DNA from: a candidate division KSB1 bacterium
Lineage (GTDB): Bacteria; Zhuqueibacterota; Zhuqueibacteria; Zhuqueibacterales; Zhuqueibacteraceae
Reading direction: 5' to 3'
Assembly (NCBI GenBank): GCA_034506255.1
Contig: JAPDPX010000007.1
Span: 62,001-126,000, forward strand
Length of the DNA stretch: 64,000 bases
Shown here in pieces: positions 17,426 through 26,700 of the stretch (positions within the stretch are counted from its first letter, which is position 1; each line of letters opens with the position of its first letter). The position numbers and the translations under genes were made by a program. The notes below the pieces were generated by a model. The model was not told the origin of the DNA and did not search any database. It saw nothing but the letters and a program-made list of their open reading frames with translations.

Positions 17426-18235
17426 TTATGACCGGCGGTAGGTTTTGGGATCCGCCTGCAACACCAACCAATCACCGTGTTGAACGATCTCGCCGCTGAT
17501 CACCAGCGGTTCTGCAATCAGGTGCAAAATTTCGGCATTGACACTGCGCCCTTGCGCTGAAACCAGCAACAGATAAATCGCCTGGCCGTCCTGGTCGCGC
17601 ACCACGAACACCGGTGGAATGCCGCCGCTGATGCAGCGCACGGCGCAGGCGCGATGGGTTTTGAGCTCACCAGGCTTCATCATCCCGAAATAGCATTTGC
17701 TGTCAACGATCTCACCCGCCAGGGTGAAGCTGCCGAGCGAATAGGACGGCAGGGAATCGGCCCTGGCAACCAGCGTTGCGTCAACAGGGGTGAGTGCAGT
17801 AATCGACCCCGGCACCACCTCCAGCAGGGTTTTCTGGTCGCGATAAATCAGCCTGCCGCGCAATTTCACCGCCCTGCCCTGCCAGGACGTCATTTCCTGC
17901 TGGACACCGTGCTTGCCCCGCCCCACCAGGAGATAACGTGACAGCGCGGCAACCTCCCCCGCCACGCCCGGACGCAACACCAGCAGCGCGGGATAGGGTG
18001 TCGTGACCACAACGCCCTGGAACGTGCGTGGCATGAGGGACTCAAAAACGGCGGGCGCGAAAGGATTCTGGCTGCACACCAGCAAAGCGGCAAGGCCCGC
18101 GGCAAACAGAAACAGCACGACCACCACGCCCGCCATGAAAAATGCCTGCCGCCGCGGCATCTTCGGTTGCCAGCCGAAGTAAAACTCCTCCTCGCGATTC
18201 ACACTCGCCACCCGCACACCTCTGCTTTCATTCAA
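17426..18235 (-). CDS. Membrane-anchored protein of the Rieske/ferric-reductase-like operon, unknown function
   Basis: About 269 residues. The annotated start is a TTG whose last bases overlap the upstream stop (TTGA); a GTG some ten codons later with an AGAGG before it is an alternative. One membrane helix (about 31-53) follows FYFGWQPKMP. The rest is probably periplasmic. It ends in a conserved-looking module: GEIVDSKCYFGMMKPGELK near 168, then HRACAVRCISGGIPP near 192, three Cys that could bind metal or form disulphides. I recognise no named domain. It is the last gene of a four-gene translationally coupled operon, suggesting a subunit or maturation role for the redox protein. Confidence 0.75.
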   Translation of the reverse strand: MNESRGVRVASVNREEEFYFGWQPKMPRRQAFFMAGVVVVLFLFAAGLAALLVCSQNPFAPAVFESLMPRTFQGVVVTTPYPALLVLRPGVAGEVAALSRYLLVGRGKHGVQQEMTSWQGRAVKLRGRLIYRDQKTLLEVVPGSITALTPVDATLVARADSLPSYSLGSFTLAGEIVDSKCYFGMMKPGELKTHRACAVRCISGGIPPVFVVRDQDGQAIYLLLVSAQGRSVNAEILHLIAEPLVISGEIVQHGDWLVLQADPKTYRRS

Positions 18236-19266
18236 TTGATCAAGGCCGGCGCCACCCGCGTGCCCGGCGCAAGCGGCGTCGTCTGAATGAATACACGGCC
18301 CTGCCGCACGCGCACGACAAAAGTTGGAACTTTGCCGCTGAAGGGCGGCGCCGCCGCGCCGGTATCAGGAAAATACCGATGACCATGCCAGGGACAGGTG
18401 AGGCAGCCCTCAACAATGCGGCCCTCCCCCAACGGGCCGTTCTGATGGGGACAGACATTCGATACCGCTGAAATGCGACCGTCATATCTGAACACCGCAA
18501 CGCGCTCGCCGCTGATGGTGAAAATCAGGGCGCGTTTCTCCGGAATCTCGCCGGCCCCACACACTTCCACGAAACCCCCGGCGTCGGCCCGCCGTGTCTC
18601 GCGATCCCGCTTGCGCTCCCTGCGACCGGCGGCGACATGCAGACTCAACACCACCGTCATGCCGGCCGCCATCACCACGGCAAGCAGGGGATTGGTTTCC
18701 GCCTGCAAGGCACCGAGCGTGACGTGCATGACGATCACGCCGTAGGCCGGATAGATCAGCATGTGCAAACTTTTCCAAACCGGCGCGGTGAGCTGGGCCA
18801 GCCAGAAATCGTGACTGGTGGCTGCCAGGATGAAGAAAATGAGCAGGGCGAGCAGGCCGAGGATTTCAAAAGGGAAGCCGCTCAGGCTCGCATAGCGCGT
18901 GTTGCTCACCAACAGGCTGACCAACGGGTTGAGATTGCCCGCTCCGTGAAAATGCCTCAGGGAGAGCACGGCATGTCCGAGGGCCAGCAGGAACATGGTG
19001 ACCCCGAGATGCCGGCGGTTGTACAACAGGGGAAGAAAACGTGGTTGCAAGCGGCACAGCGGGCCAATCGCCAGAATGAGGTGCAGCAACAGCAGGGCGG
19101 CTGTGCCCAACGCCCGGATGATGAGCGTCTCAATGGTCGCCTGCGGATGCCATCGCAGTCCGGCCGCGATGAAGACCGCGAGATAGAGCACCAAGCCGAC
19201 GAGCAGCACAATGTCGTAGAGGCGTTTTTGCCGGTTCCAGGAAACCGCACGATAGGCGAGGCTCAT
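18232..19266 (-). CDS. Ferric-reductase-like membrane domain fused to a C-terminal Rieske [2Fe-2S] domain
   Basis: A 344-residue protein. The ATG at 19264-19266 overlaps the upstream stop (ATGA) and has GGGAGG seven bases before it. Residues about 15-220 contain six predicted helices of the ferric-reductase/MsrQ-YedZ superfamily, with heme-ligand candidate His in RRHLGVTM, LGHAVLSLRHFH, WKSLHMLIY and VMHVTLG. Residues about 240-340 are a Rieske domain with the cluster motifs CPHQNGPLGEG (C-X-H) and CPWHGHRYF (C-X2-H). It probably moves electrons across the membrane from heme b to [2Fe-2S] or the reverse. The partner redox enzyme is not in the window. Confidence 0.87.
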   Translation of the reverse strand: MSLAYRAVSWNRQKRLYDIVLLVGLVLYLAVFIAAGLRWHPQATIETLIIRALGTAALLLLHLILAIGPLCRLQPRFLPLLYNRRHLGVTMFLLALGHAVLSLRHFHGAGNLNPLVSLLVSNTRYASLSGFPFEILGLLALLIFFILAATSHDFWLAQLTAPVWKSLHMLIYPAYGVIVMHVTLGALQAETNPLLAVVMAAGMTVVLSLHVAAGRRERKRDRETRRADAGGFVEVCGAGEIPEKRALIFTISGERVAVFRYDGRISAVSNVCPHQNGPLGEGRIVEGCLTCPWHGHRYFPDTGAAAPPFSGKVPTFVVRVRQGRVFIQTTPLAPGTRVAPALIN

Positions 19267-19772
19267 GGCAGCCTCCCGGTGCGCACCAGCGTCGCAGTGG
19301 GCAGGATCGCAGTGGCCACGATTTGCTGATGTGCCAAGCTGTAAAGCATCACCTTGCCGTCGGCACTCAACGCGGCCGGCGGCAGCGCAAAACGACGGAG
19401 ATGTTTGCCCGAGAGCCCACCCAGCAAATGGGCCGTCTCCGGTAATTGTTTTGTAACCGGGACGTTCGCCTCGCACCAGTACACCAGCACGTCGGGCGCG
19501 ATGAGATCGCGGCGAGGCTGCAGTTCGATCACCAACCGCTGCGGGGGAATGCGATCGGCGCTGACGCGCGTCATGATACTCTGCCCGGGCCAGAGGTTGT
19601 CTCGCTCCAACAGCATTTTGGGAAAGGCAGGGATTTCATTGATCAACAGCGCCGGAACCTCTTGGGGCAGGGGTGCATGCCGCACCGCCAATCCTGCCAG
19701 AAAAAGCAAGGGCAACCCTACGGTCATGATTCGCATGAGTTGATAGTGGCGCTGCCGCAGCGGTTGAATCAT
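19263..19772 (-). CDS. Membrane-anchored periplasmic protein of the redox operon, unknown function
   Basis: 169 residues from the ATG at 19770-19772, which overlaps the preceding stop and has AAGGAGG upstream. An N-terminal anchor helix (IMTVGLPLLFLAGLAV, about 13-30) precedes a beta-rich domain with SIMTRVSADRIPPQRLVIEL and LIAPDVLVYWCE. The last segments (KVMLYSLAHQQIVA) resemble the end of an immunoglobulin-like or cupredoxin-like fold, but no copper ligand set is evident. No family name is recognised. Coupling on both sides places it in the Rieske/ferric-reductase module. Confidence 0.72.
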   Translation of the reverse strand: MIQPLRQRHYQLMRIMTVGLPLLFLAGLAVRHAPLPQEVPALLINEIPAFPKMLLERDNLWPGQSIMTRVSADRIPPQRLVIELQPRRDLIAPDVLVYWCEANVPVTKQLPETAHLLGGLSGKHLRRFALPPAALSADGKVMLYSLAHQQIVATAILPTATLVRTGRLP

Positions 19773-20059
19773 GGCGCCGCCTCCTTGCCGGCCGGTGCGC
19801 TGCGCTGGCGCGCGGCGGCGCGATGGGGATTGTTTTCCTCCGGCGGTGTTTTGGCGCCGGCGAGCCAGCGCCACAACAGCAGTGGCCAAAGGGCGATGGT
19901 GCCGGGAATGATGATCAACCGAAATCCCCAGCCTGCGCCGCGGGCGGCGGCGTCAATTTTGTTGACACCGATGGTGAGAAATGGAAGGGCGAACGCCAGG
20001 CCGAACGCCAAATAGCAGCCGGCGATGCGCACCAGCCAGTCTGCCCAAAGCATGTGCAT
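19769..20059 (-). CDS. Small two-helix membrane protein, first gene of the redox operon
   Basis: 96 residues from the ATG at 20057-20059, chosen because CCGGAGGC lies about nine bases upstream. It has two membrane helices (about 8-30 and 46-64) and a charged, Pro/Arg-rich tail. It overlaps the next gene by four bases. Small subunits of this kind often scaffold or stabilise multi-subunit redox complexes. No homolog with known function is recognised. Confidence 0.68.
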   Translation of the reverse strand: MHMLWADWLVRIAGCYLAFGLAFALPFLTIGVNKIDAAARGAGWGFRLIIIPGTIALWPLLLWRWLAGAKTPPEENNPHRAAARQRSAPAGKEAAP

Positions 20060-20563
20060 ACTGTCAATGCCTCCGGCAAAAAGTCGGTTGGCTTCCCAAC
20101 CAGGCAAGCATGCGCGTACTGCCCGGGTGAAATGTCATTGGATGAGGGCCGGCGTTGGCCGTCATGATTCCAGCCTTTTGAGAGGGCGGGTGAGGGTGCT
20201 GTACCATGTTTGGTTGGGAGTAACGCGCAAAAATCAACCAATTGCCTAATCGCCCGGCTGGTCAACGGGGAGGAGCTCTTCATAAGGGGTGCCTGGGTAG
20301 CCGGGTAAAGTGGCGCAATGATAGGAAATTCGCGCTTCGGAAGCAAGTGGAAGTTGGTTGCGGGTGAAAAGCCCGGGTTACAAGGAATCGCAGCCGGGAA
20401 TCATGTTGCAGGCAAAGAGGCCCGGCGCTCTCCACACCTGCAGCGGGGCTGAGCCTGGATAGCAGGATCACGTGAAGATCAGAATTCCACTTGACAAGCT
20501 GCCGCTAATTTGACAGTTTGGTCGAAACAGCATTTCATCCTTGCCATGATCGAGCGAAGCGTA
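20060..20563. other. Intergenic region between divergent genes
   Basis: About 500 bases separate the redox operon and the amidase. No RNA gene, convincing promoter pair or conserved frame was seen. Short frames run through it without recognisable content. Confidence 0.45.
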
Positions 20564-21184
20564 ATGAAAAACCACGCCGTGAGGTTCCTGTCCGTGGTGG
20601 CAGCTCTGGCTGTTGCAGCAGGCTGCACGGCCCCGCAGCATACACCCACCCGGCCGGCAGCTCCGGAAATCATCACCATGGCGCAGTGGGGCGGCCTGGC
20701 CATGACGGACTTTTTCCGCACACATGACATCAGGTTCATCACGCTCCATCACGGCGGCGAAGAATATCCTCCTGACAAAGACACCGCCGAGCATTTGCGC
20801 AACCTGCAGAGTTGGTCGCGCCGCGAGAAGAAATGGATCGACCTGCCATACCATTTCCTGATCGACTGGCAGGGGAAAATTTATGCCGGCCGTGACCTGC
20901 GTCATCCCGGTGATACCAACACCGCTTATGATCCCACCGGCCACGCCCTGATTTGTGTTTTGGGCAATTTCGAACTACAGACTCCGAACGGCAAGCAACT
21001 GCGTGCAATGGCCGATTTGATGGCCTGGCTGTGCCGCTCCCATCATCTTTCCGTCGCGGTGATCAAAGGCCACAAAGACGTGGCCGAAGGCACAGCGTGT
21101 CCGGGGAAAAATTTGTACCGCTACCTCAGCGACGGTTATTTCAAGCGGGAAGTGGCGCGGCGCCTGGGAGAAAAAATTGACTGA
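20564..21184 (+). CDS. Lipoprotein N-acetylmuramoyl-L-alanine amidase (Amidase_2/PGRP fold)
   Basis: 206 residues from the ATG at 20564, chosen because it yields a clean lipoprotein signal with lipobox VAAGC (Cys at about 21); longer starts at 20546 and 20510 are possible. The Zn amidase site is visible: first His in FITLHHGGEEYP near 75, the Tyr/His pair in DLPYHFLIDWQG near 109, the second His in IKGHKDVAEG near 180, and Cys in GTACPGKNLYRYL near 190. The protein cleaves the muramoyl-Ala bond of peptidoglycan and should be tethered in the periplasm. It is monocistronic. Confidence 0.9.
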   Translation: MKNHAVRFLSVVAALAVAAGCTAPQHTPTRPAAPEIITMAQWGGLAMTDFFRTHDIRFITLHHGGEEYPPDKDTAEHLRNLQSWSRREKKWIDLPYHFLIDWQGKIYAGRDLRHPGDTNTAYDPTGHALICVLGNFELQTPNGKQLRAMADLMAWLCRSHHLSVAVIKGHKDVAEGTACPGKNLYRYLSDGYFKREVARRLGEKID

Positions 21185-21686
21185 GCTGCGGGGCGGGTTG
21201 ACCGCCGCCCGTCAACGATGCGAGCCTCTCCCAACCATTGCTTTGACCGGCAGACGTGCCATGAGCCTTGCGACCGACTGATTCTTCCGGTCAGATCAGG
21301 AGAGATATTTCATTTGCATGCCGGCCGGTTTGCGGGAGAGGGCGGCAGCTCGTGGGCGGAGGAACAGTGGGTTGGTGCGGCTGCGGAGGGTTCGACTCAA
21401 ATCGTTGGACCGTGCTACAACGGCCACCACTACAGACTACCGCCTGGCAGTTATTACGACAGGCCAAGGATGGCCCTCAGATCGTCAGGAGATTTCTCAT
21501 CAGCGACAATCCCGCCAAAAACCGCAAACAGAAAAACCGCGGACGGCTGCAGACCAAACGCCGGTAATGTTCACTGGCAACGCCAGCGGGGAGAGACTGC
21601 TTTGTGTTGCCGTTCAGCCGTTGTGCCGGGCGCAGCGTCTCCGCCTGCCGGCAGTCACCCTTCCGGCACCGCGGCCATCCGGCATC
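21185..21686. other. Intergenic region between convergent genes
   Basis: About 500 bases separate the amidase stop and the end of the first TPR paralog. A weak hairpin (GTTGAC/GTCAAC) lies just past the amidase. No protein or RNA gene is supported. Confidence 0.45.
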
Positions 21687-23582
21687 TCAGCCCGCCTCCG
21701 TCCGTTTGTTCCTGCCGCGCACTTCGGCGCGCAAAGCCTCTTCGAGAATTTTGATTGCCTGCGTATCGCTCACGCCCTGCGACAAATAAGCCTGCGCCAC
21801 AATGGCGTTGATTTCTTCCCGGTTGCGGGTTGTCAGATTCAATTGCAGGACGGTTTTGTAAACTTCCAGGGCGGTCTCATCGCGGCGGCCGGCAAGCAAA
21901 TAGATGCTTGCCAAAGTCGGGTAGAAGCGCACGCGATTGGGTTTATCCTGCAAAAGCTTTTCGTAGATGCGGGCGGCGGCGTCATATTTGCCCTGCAGCA
22001 GATAAAAACGTGCCCGGGCCTCCGGCGAGAAGACGACGAAGCCCAGCAGGGGCAGCAGGATTAAACCGGTCACCGCGCCGCCAATAAACAAGGCACTGCC
22101 CAGCCCCCCCGCAACATTGACGCTGGGCAATTCGGAGGCCACCAGGGTGAGATTGACCCGTGCTTGTGCGAGCAGGGCGGCCAGTTCGGGATCATCAGGG
22201 GCAGCCTGACGCAGCTTCTCCAGCAACAGGATGGCGCGGCCCCAATCTTCATTGGCCATCGCGGTGCGCGCCGCGGCATACAATGAATCATGCCACACAC
22301 GTGTGTCTTCGGAGAGAGACTGCGGCGCCTGCGTTTCCCGGGCCTGTTGCAGCTGGCGGCGCGCCTCGGCGAGCAGGGCGTTGATGTCTTTGAAAGTGGG
22401 ATCGAGTTGCGCGCCCTGTTGCAGTACCCGCACCGCCGCCGGCCAGTCGCCCAGTGCGAAGGCGGCGCGCCCTTCTTCATAGAGAGCCGCCACACTGGCG
22501 CGCGCGGTCTCCTGCTCGAGGCGTTGCCGGGCAGAGGCCAGACGGCTGGCGGTGTCCTGAAAATGCGGCATGATGGCCATGATTTTTTCGAAGGCGACGA
22601 TGGCGGTCGTCCATTCCTGCCGGTTGAAGGCGCTCATCGCAGTATCATAAAGCTGCTCGACTTCCTCGAGCTGGCGCTGCCGCTGGGCCGCGGCATGCGA
22701 GAGTTCAAGCTGTTCGAGCGCCTGGCGCAAGCGCGCTCGGGCATCGCGATACTCACCGGCCTTCTCCAGCAGGGCCTCGTAAGCGTGGATGGCCTCCTCC
22801 CATTTGCCTTCCGCTGCAAGCGTCTGCGCCCGCTGATACAGTGCCTGCCAGGACGCCTCCTCCTGCTGCCGTTGCAATTTTTCCGTCACGGCCGCCAGCC
22901 TGGCACGGGCATTCTGGTCGTCCGGCAATTGCCGGACAAGCTGCTCATAGAGTGAACGTGCTTCTTGCAGACGGCCTGCCATCTCCGCCTGTTGGGCGGT
23001 GGTGCGCAGTCCTTGCAGTGCCCGGGCATTTTCAACCAATCGCGCCAGGTTGGCAAATTGTTGCCGCTGCGCCGGATAAAGCCTCTCCCCCTCCCGCAGT
23101 TCGGCCAGGGCCTCTTCCAAACGGCCTTGTTGGTAGAGGAAGCGGCCCAGCTCGAACGCAATCGTGCCACCGATTTGTTCTTCGCGTGCCAGACTCCCGG
23201 CCTCACGCAGGGCACTCTCATAGCGTTGCTCTTTGTTCAGGCGTTTGTAGGTCAGCGCGAGCTCATAGAGCACGGCGAGCTGCAAATCGCGGCTGGTGCT
23301 GGCGGTGCAGCTTTGGCGTGCGCGCAGGAAAAATTGCTCGGCGCGCGTGTGATCCTGCAGTTGTTTGTAAACCAGGCCGAGATTGAAGGCGGCTTCGACG
23401 AAATCAGGATCGAGCGCAAGCGCGCGGGTGAAGGCGGAGATTTTCCTGGCCGGAGTGGATTCCCGCAAGCCGGCTTCCAGCAGGCGGGCGGCGCGCTCGT
23501 TTTTCGTTTGCAGTGCGGCGGGTGCCGCCAGACTGAAGAGCAGCACGACGCCGAGGCAGGTTTGCAGAAAACTCTGTCGCAT
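21687..23582 (-). CDS. Transmembrane TPR protein, paralog 1
   Basis: 631 residues from the ATG at 23580-23582 (GGTGA upstream; a signal peptide SFLQTCLGVVLLFSLAAPAA follows). A long periplasmic TPR array (about 25-490) opens with KISAFTRALALDPDFVEAAF and includes coiled-coil-like stretches rich in Gln/Arg. The segment DSLYAAARTAMANEDWGRAI with LAQARVNL precedes a single membrane helix (about 494-518), then a 113-residue cytoplasmic TPR tail with AARIYEKLLQDKP, ASIYLLAGRRDETAL and VYKTVLQLNL. The membrane topology (N out, C in) is inferred from the signal peptide and basic residues after the helix. Four paralogs with the same tail lie downstream in the window. Function is unknown. Confidence 0.85.
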   Translation of the reverse strand: MRQSFLQTCLGVVLLFSLAAPAALQTKNERAARLLEAGLRESTPARKISAFTRALALDPDFVEAAFNLGLVYKQLQDHTRAEQFFLRARQSCTASTSRDLQLAVLYELALTYKRLNKEQRYESALREAGSLAREEQIGGTIAFELGRFLYQQGRLEEALAELREGERLYPAQRQQFANLARLVENARALQGLRTTAQQAEMAGRLQEARSLYEQLVRQLPDDQNARARLAAVTEKLQRQQEEASWQALYQRAQTLAAEGKWEEAIHAYEALLEKAGEYRDARARLRQALEQLELSHAAAQRQRQLEEVEQLYDTAMSAFNRQEWTTAIVAFEKIMAIMPHFQDTASRLASARQRLEQETARASVAALYEEGRAAFALGDWPAAVRVLQQGAQLDPTFKDINALLAEARRQLQQARETQAPQSLSEDTRVWHDSLYAAARTAMANEDWGRAILLLEKLRQAAPDDPELAALLAQARVNLTLVASELPSVNVAGGLGSALFIGGAVTGLILLPLLGFVVFSPEARARFYLLQGKYDAAARIYEKLLQDKPNRVRFYPTLASIYLLAGRRDETALEVYKTVLQLNLTTRNREEINAIVAQAYLSQGVSDTQAIKILEEALRAEVRGRNKRTEAG

Positions 23583-23772
23583 GGCAAATTTCACCGGCAG
23601 GCGCATGAGCAACCCGTGGGGATGACAGCGCAATTTAGCATTGGAATTTCATAAAGGGACAGGACGTGCCCCACATTCTTCCTGAAGGCGGAGTCCCCGG
23701 TGCGAAAACCGGCAAAGTGCGCCGCAGATATCTGCGCATCCTGCGCCGCGACGGGAAGATCGCGGCACGGCT

Positions 23773-26700
23773 TTACAGCGATTGCACCAGCCGCAGGATG
23801 ACCATCCGGCCGATCAACGGCGCTCCCACAAAGGCCCGATAGGGATCGTCCAGCACGTTTTGCACGGAAATGAGCGCCTGGGTGCTGCGGCTGAGGTTGA
23901 AGCTCAAGTCCCAATCCAGTACCGTGTGCGTCTGCACCGCACCGAGGTAAACGCCGGAGAGCACCGGAAAGCCCTCGATGTGGCGGAGCCGTGCCTCGGC
24001 CTCCAGACCGGTATTGAGCGCGGAAAAACACACGCTGGCGCTGAACTTGTTGCGCGGGGCATTGAGCGCAATATCGTGCGGCTGGCGCGCGTTGCTGGCA
24101 AAGAAATCCCGGCTGACATGGGAATAGTTCAACGCCAGCCGCCAGCTTCGATTGAGCACCCAGCCCAGACTCAGGTCAGCACCGTAGAATGAAATGTCGC
24201 CGAAATTGCGATAGGTCATGATCACTTCGGTCGCGCTTTGCACCTCCTGGGGCGAAATCAAGCCCAGGGGCAGATTCGCCAGGCTTTGCGCGATGCTTTG
24301 CGCCGTGGCTTGCGCGGCCGCCGGCGCGAAACCATTGGCTGCCAAATCCCGGGCCAGCACCTGCGTCAGCGCCGCCGGATCCACAAAAACATGCGGGGTT
24401 TCCACCGTCAACGGACCGACAAAATCCCGCACGCGCGTGCGATAGAGATCGATTCCCACCAGCAGCTTTTGGTACCACAGCCCTTTGTATCCGATCTCCG
24501 TGGTGGTGGTGATGGTCGGCTTGGTCAGCGGAATATCGCTGACGGTCAAAACCGGGACATCAAACGCCCGCGAGGTGGGATTGAAGGCGCGCAGCACGCC
24601 GGGCACCGTGGCGCTCAGCGAGCGCGGCAACGCGGCGGCCAGCGCCTCCCGCGCCGGTCCGGCAGGTTGTGACGCCAGAATCAGGTTGCGCAACGCCGGC
24701 CAGACAGGGTTGACATCCGGCGGCAGATAGCCACTGCCGGCACCCGCGGCCGCGCCAAGGAGCGAAATCATTTGTGGCCGCTGATCGGCACCCCGCCGGA
24801 ATGTGAACCCGCCCGCGCTTGTCCGGGCAAAGCCACCCCGGCGTGGGGCGGTGCCTTCGGCATAAAGCTCGAAAAAAACCGGACCCAGCACCGGTTCCAG
24901 GGCGGGGTTGATCGACCGGGTCGGCACCGTGGTTGAGAGAATATCCAGGAACAAATTGTTGGCCGAGGGTGTGCTGTACGCCTGATTGTAAGTCAGACGC
25001 AGCGTGTGCCTCTCCCATGGCTTGAACAGAAGCGCGGCCCGCGGGGAGAGGACCTGCCCTTTGATGAAGGTGTGATCATCCAGGCGCGCGGCCAGAATCG
25101 CCGAGAGCCGGGGCATGAGCGACGTCTCCGATTGCAAAAAGGCGCCACGCTCATCAATGCGATCGAAAGGTTCGTGACGGTTGTTGATCGTGCCGCCGGT
25201 ATTCGGCCTGGTCTGCAGCACATCGAAGCCATAGGTGAAGCGCTGGCGCCGCCCCAGAGTGAAGCCGTGATGCACCTGCCCGACCAGTAGGCTGGATCTG
25301 TCCACAATCGGCGCACCGCTGCGCAGCAAATAGGTGTCACCGGCATCGGTTTGATTGAGGTAGGCCTGCGCAAACAGGCTCTTGTAATATAACCGGCCTT
25401 GCAGGTAATAGAAACGCCAGTCACGCGCCTGCGCCGCGCCAACACCGGTCAATTCGATATCGCTGATCTGACTGAATCCCGCGGAGAGGATGCCGGTCAT
25501 TCCCGCTGCCGGCCGGAAATCCAGGCGGGCATCCAGGCTCAACCGTTCCACGTCAAAATCGCGGCCAGGGGCGGGCACGCGCTTGCCGGCAATTTCGAAG
25601 AATTCCGGCTCGGCAGGATCGCGAGAGAACCAGTCCACCCCCTGGTAGAATTGCCCGGAAATTTTGTAGCCCAGGCGATCGCCCAAGCTGTTGGCATGGC
25701 GGAACGAGCCGATGAATTCAATGCGTTCGCCTCCGCCGGCGCTCAAGCTGGTGCCTTCCGCGCCAAACGGCGATTTGGTGATGAGATGCACCACGCCGTT
25801 GGCACTGTTGGGGCCGTAAAGAGCCGCGCCCGGGCCGGAGACCACTTCGATGCGCTCGAGATCCTCGTTGGCGATGGGAATCAGGTTGTAGGCGTTGAAG
25901 CGCAACGAGGGCAAGCCCGCGATGCGGTTGTCAACCTGCGCCAGCAACGCGCCGGAAAAGACATTGTTGAATCCCCGCACCACCACGTTCGCCTGGTTGA
26001 TGCCGGTGGCGGCAAAATCCACCGCCGGCAGGGTTTTGATGTGCTCCAGCGGGGTGAGCACCGAGCGCGACTGAAGCTGTGTGCCCTCCAGCAGCGAGAT
26101 GGCCACCGGCGCCTCGAAGATCTTCTCCGGCCGGCGCGAGGCCGTGATGATCACGGGATTGAGTTGCAAACCAACATGCAGCAGGGAGATCTCCAGCGCC
26201 TTGGTCATGCCCGGCGAAAGCTCGACCTGTTGCATCACCTTTTTTTCATAACCGATGTAGGAGGTGGTGATGGTGTAGATGCCGGGAATGACTTCTTTGA
26301 TCTCGAACTCGCCGTTGGGGCCGGTGATGGTGCCCGTGGCCTGACCGGCTATGCCCTCCGGAATCAGCTCGAGGCTGGCGCCGGGCAGGCGCTCGCCGGT
26401 TTCCGAATCACTGACGAAACCGAGCACGGTGGCTTCAGCCGTCAAAGTGGTGTTCACCACTGCCTCACCGCCGTTCTTCTCTGCCACCACCGGCAGATGT
26501 GGCTCCTCGCCTGACAGGGGGCTGGATTCCGCTGCCCGGGGGTCGGGCGCCAGGCTGTAGTCGCTCTCGATGCCGTCCAGCACCGGGACACCGCGGCCAT
26601 TGATCATCAACTTGTCAACGTCGCAATCGGTGATGATGAGATTTTTGAGCACCGGCTGCACGTTTCTGGCGATGATGGCGTGGTCGCTGTAGCGAATGAC

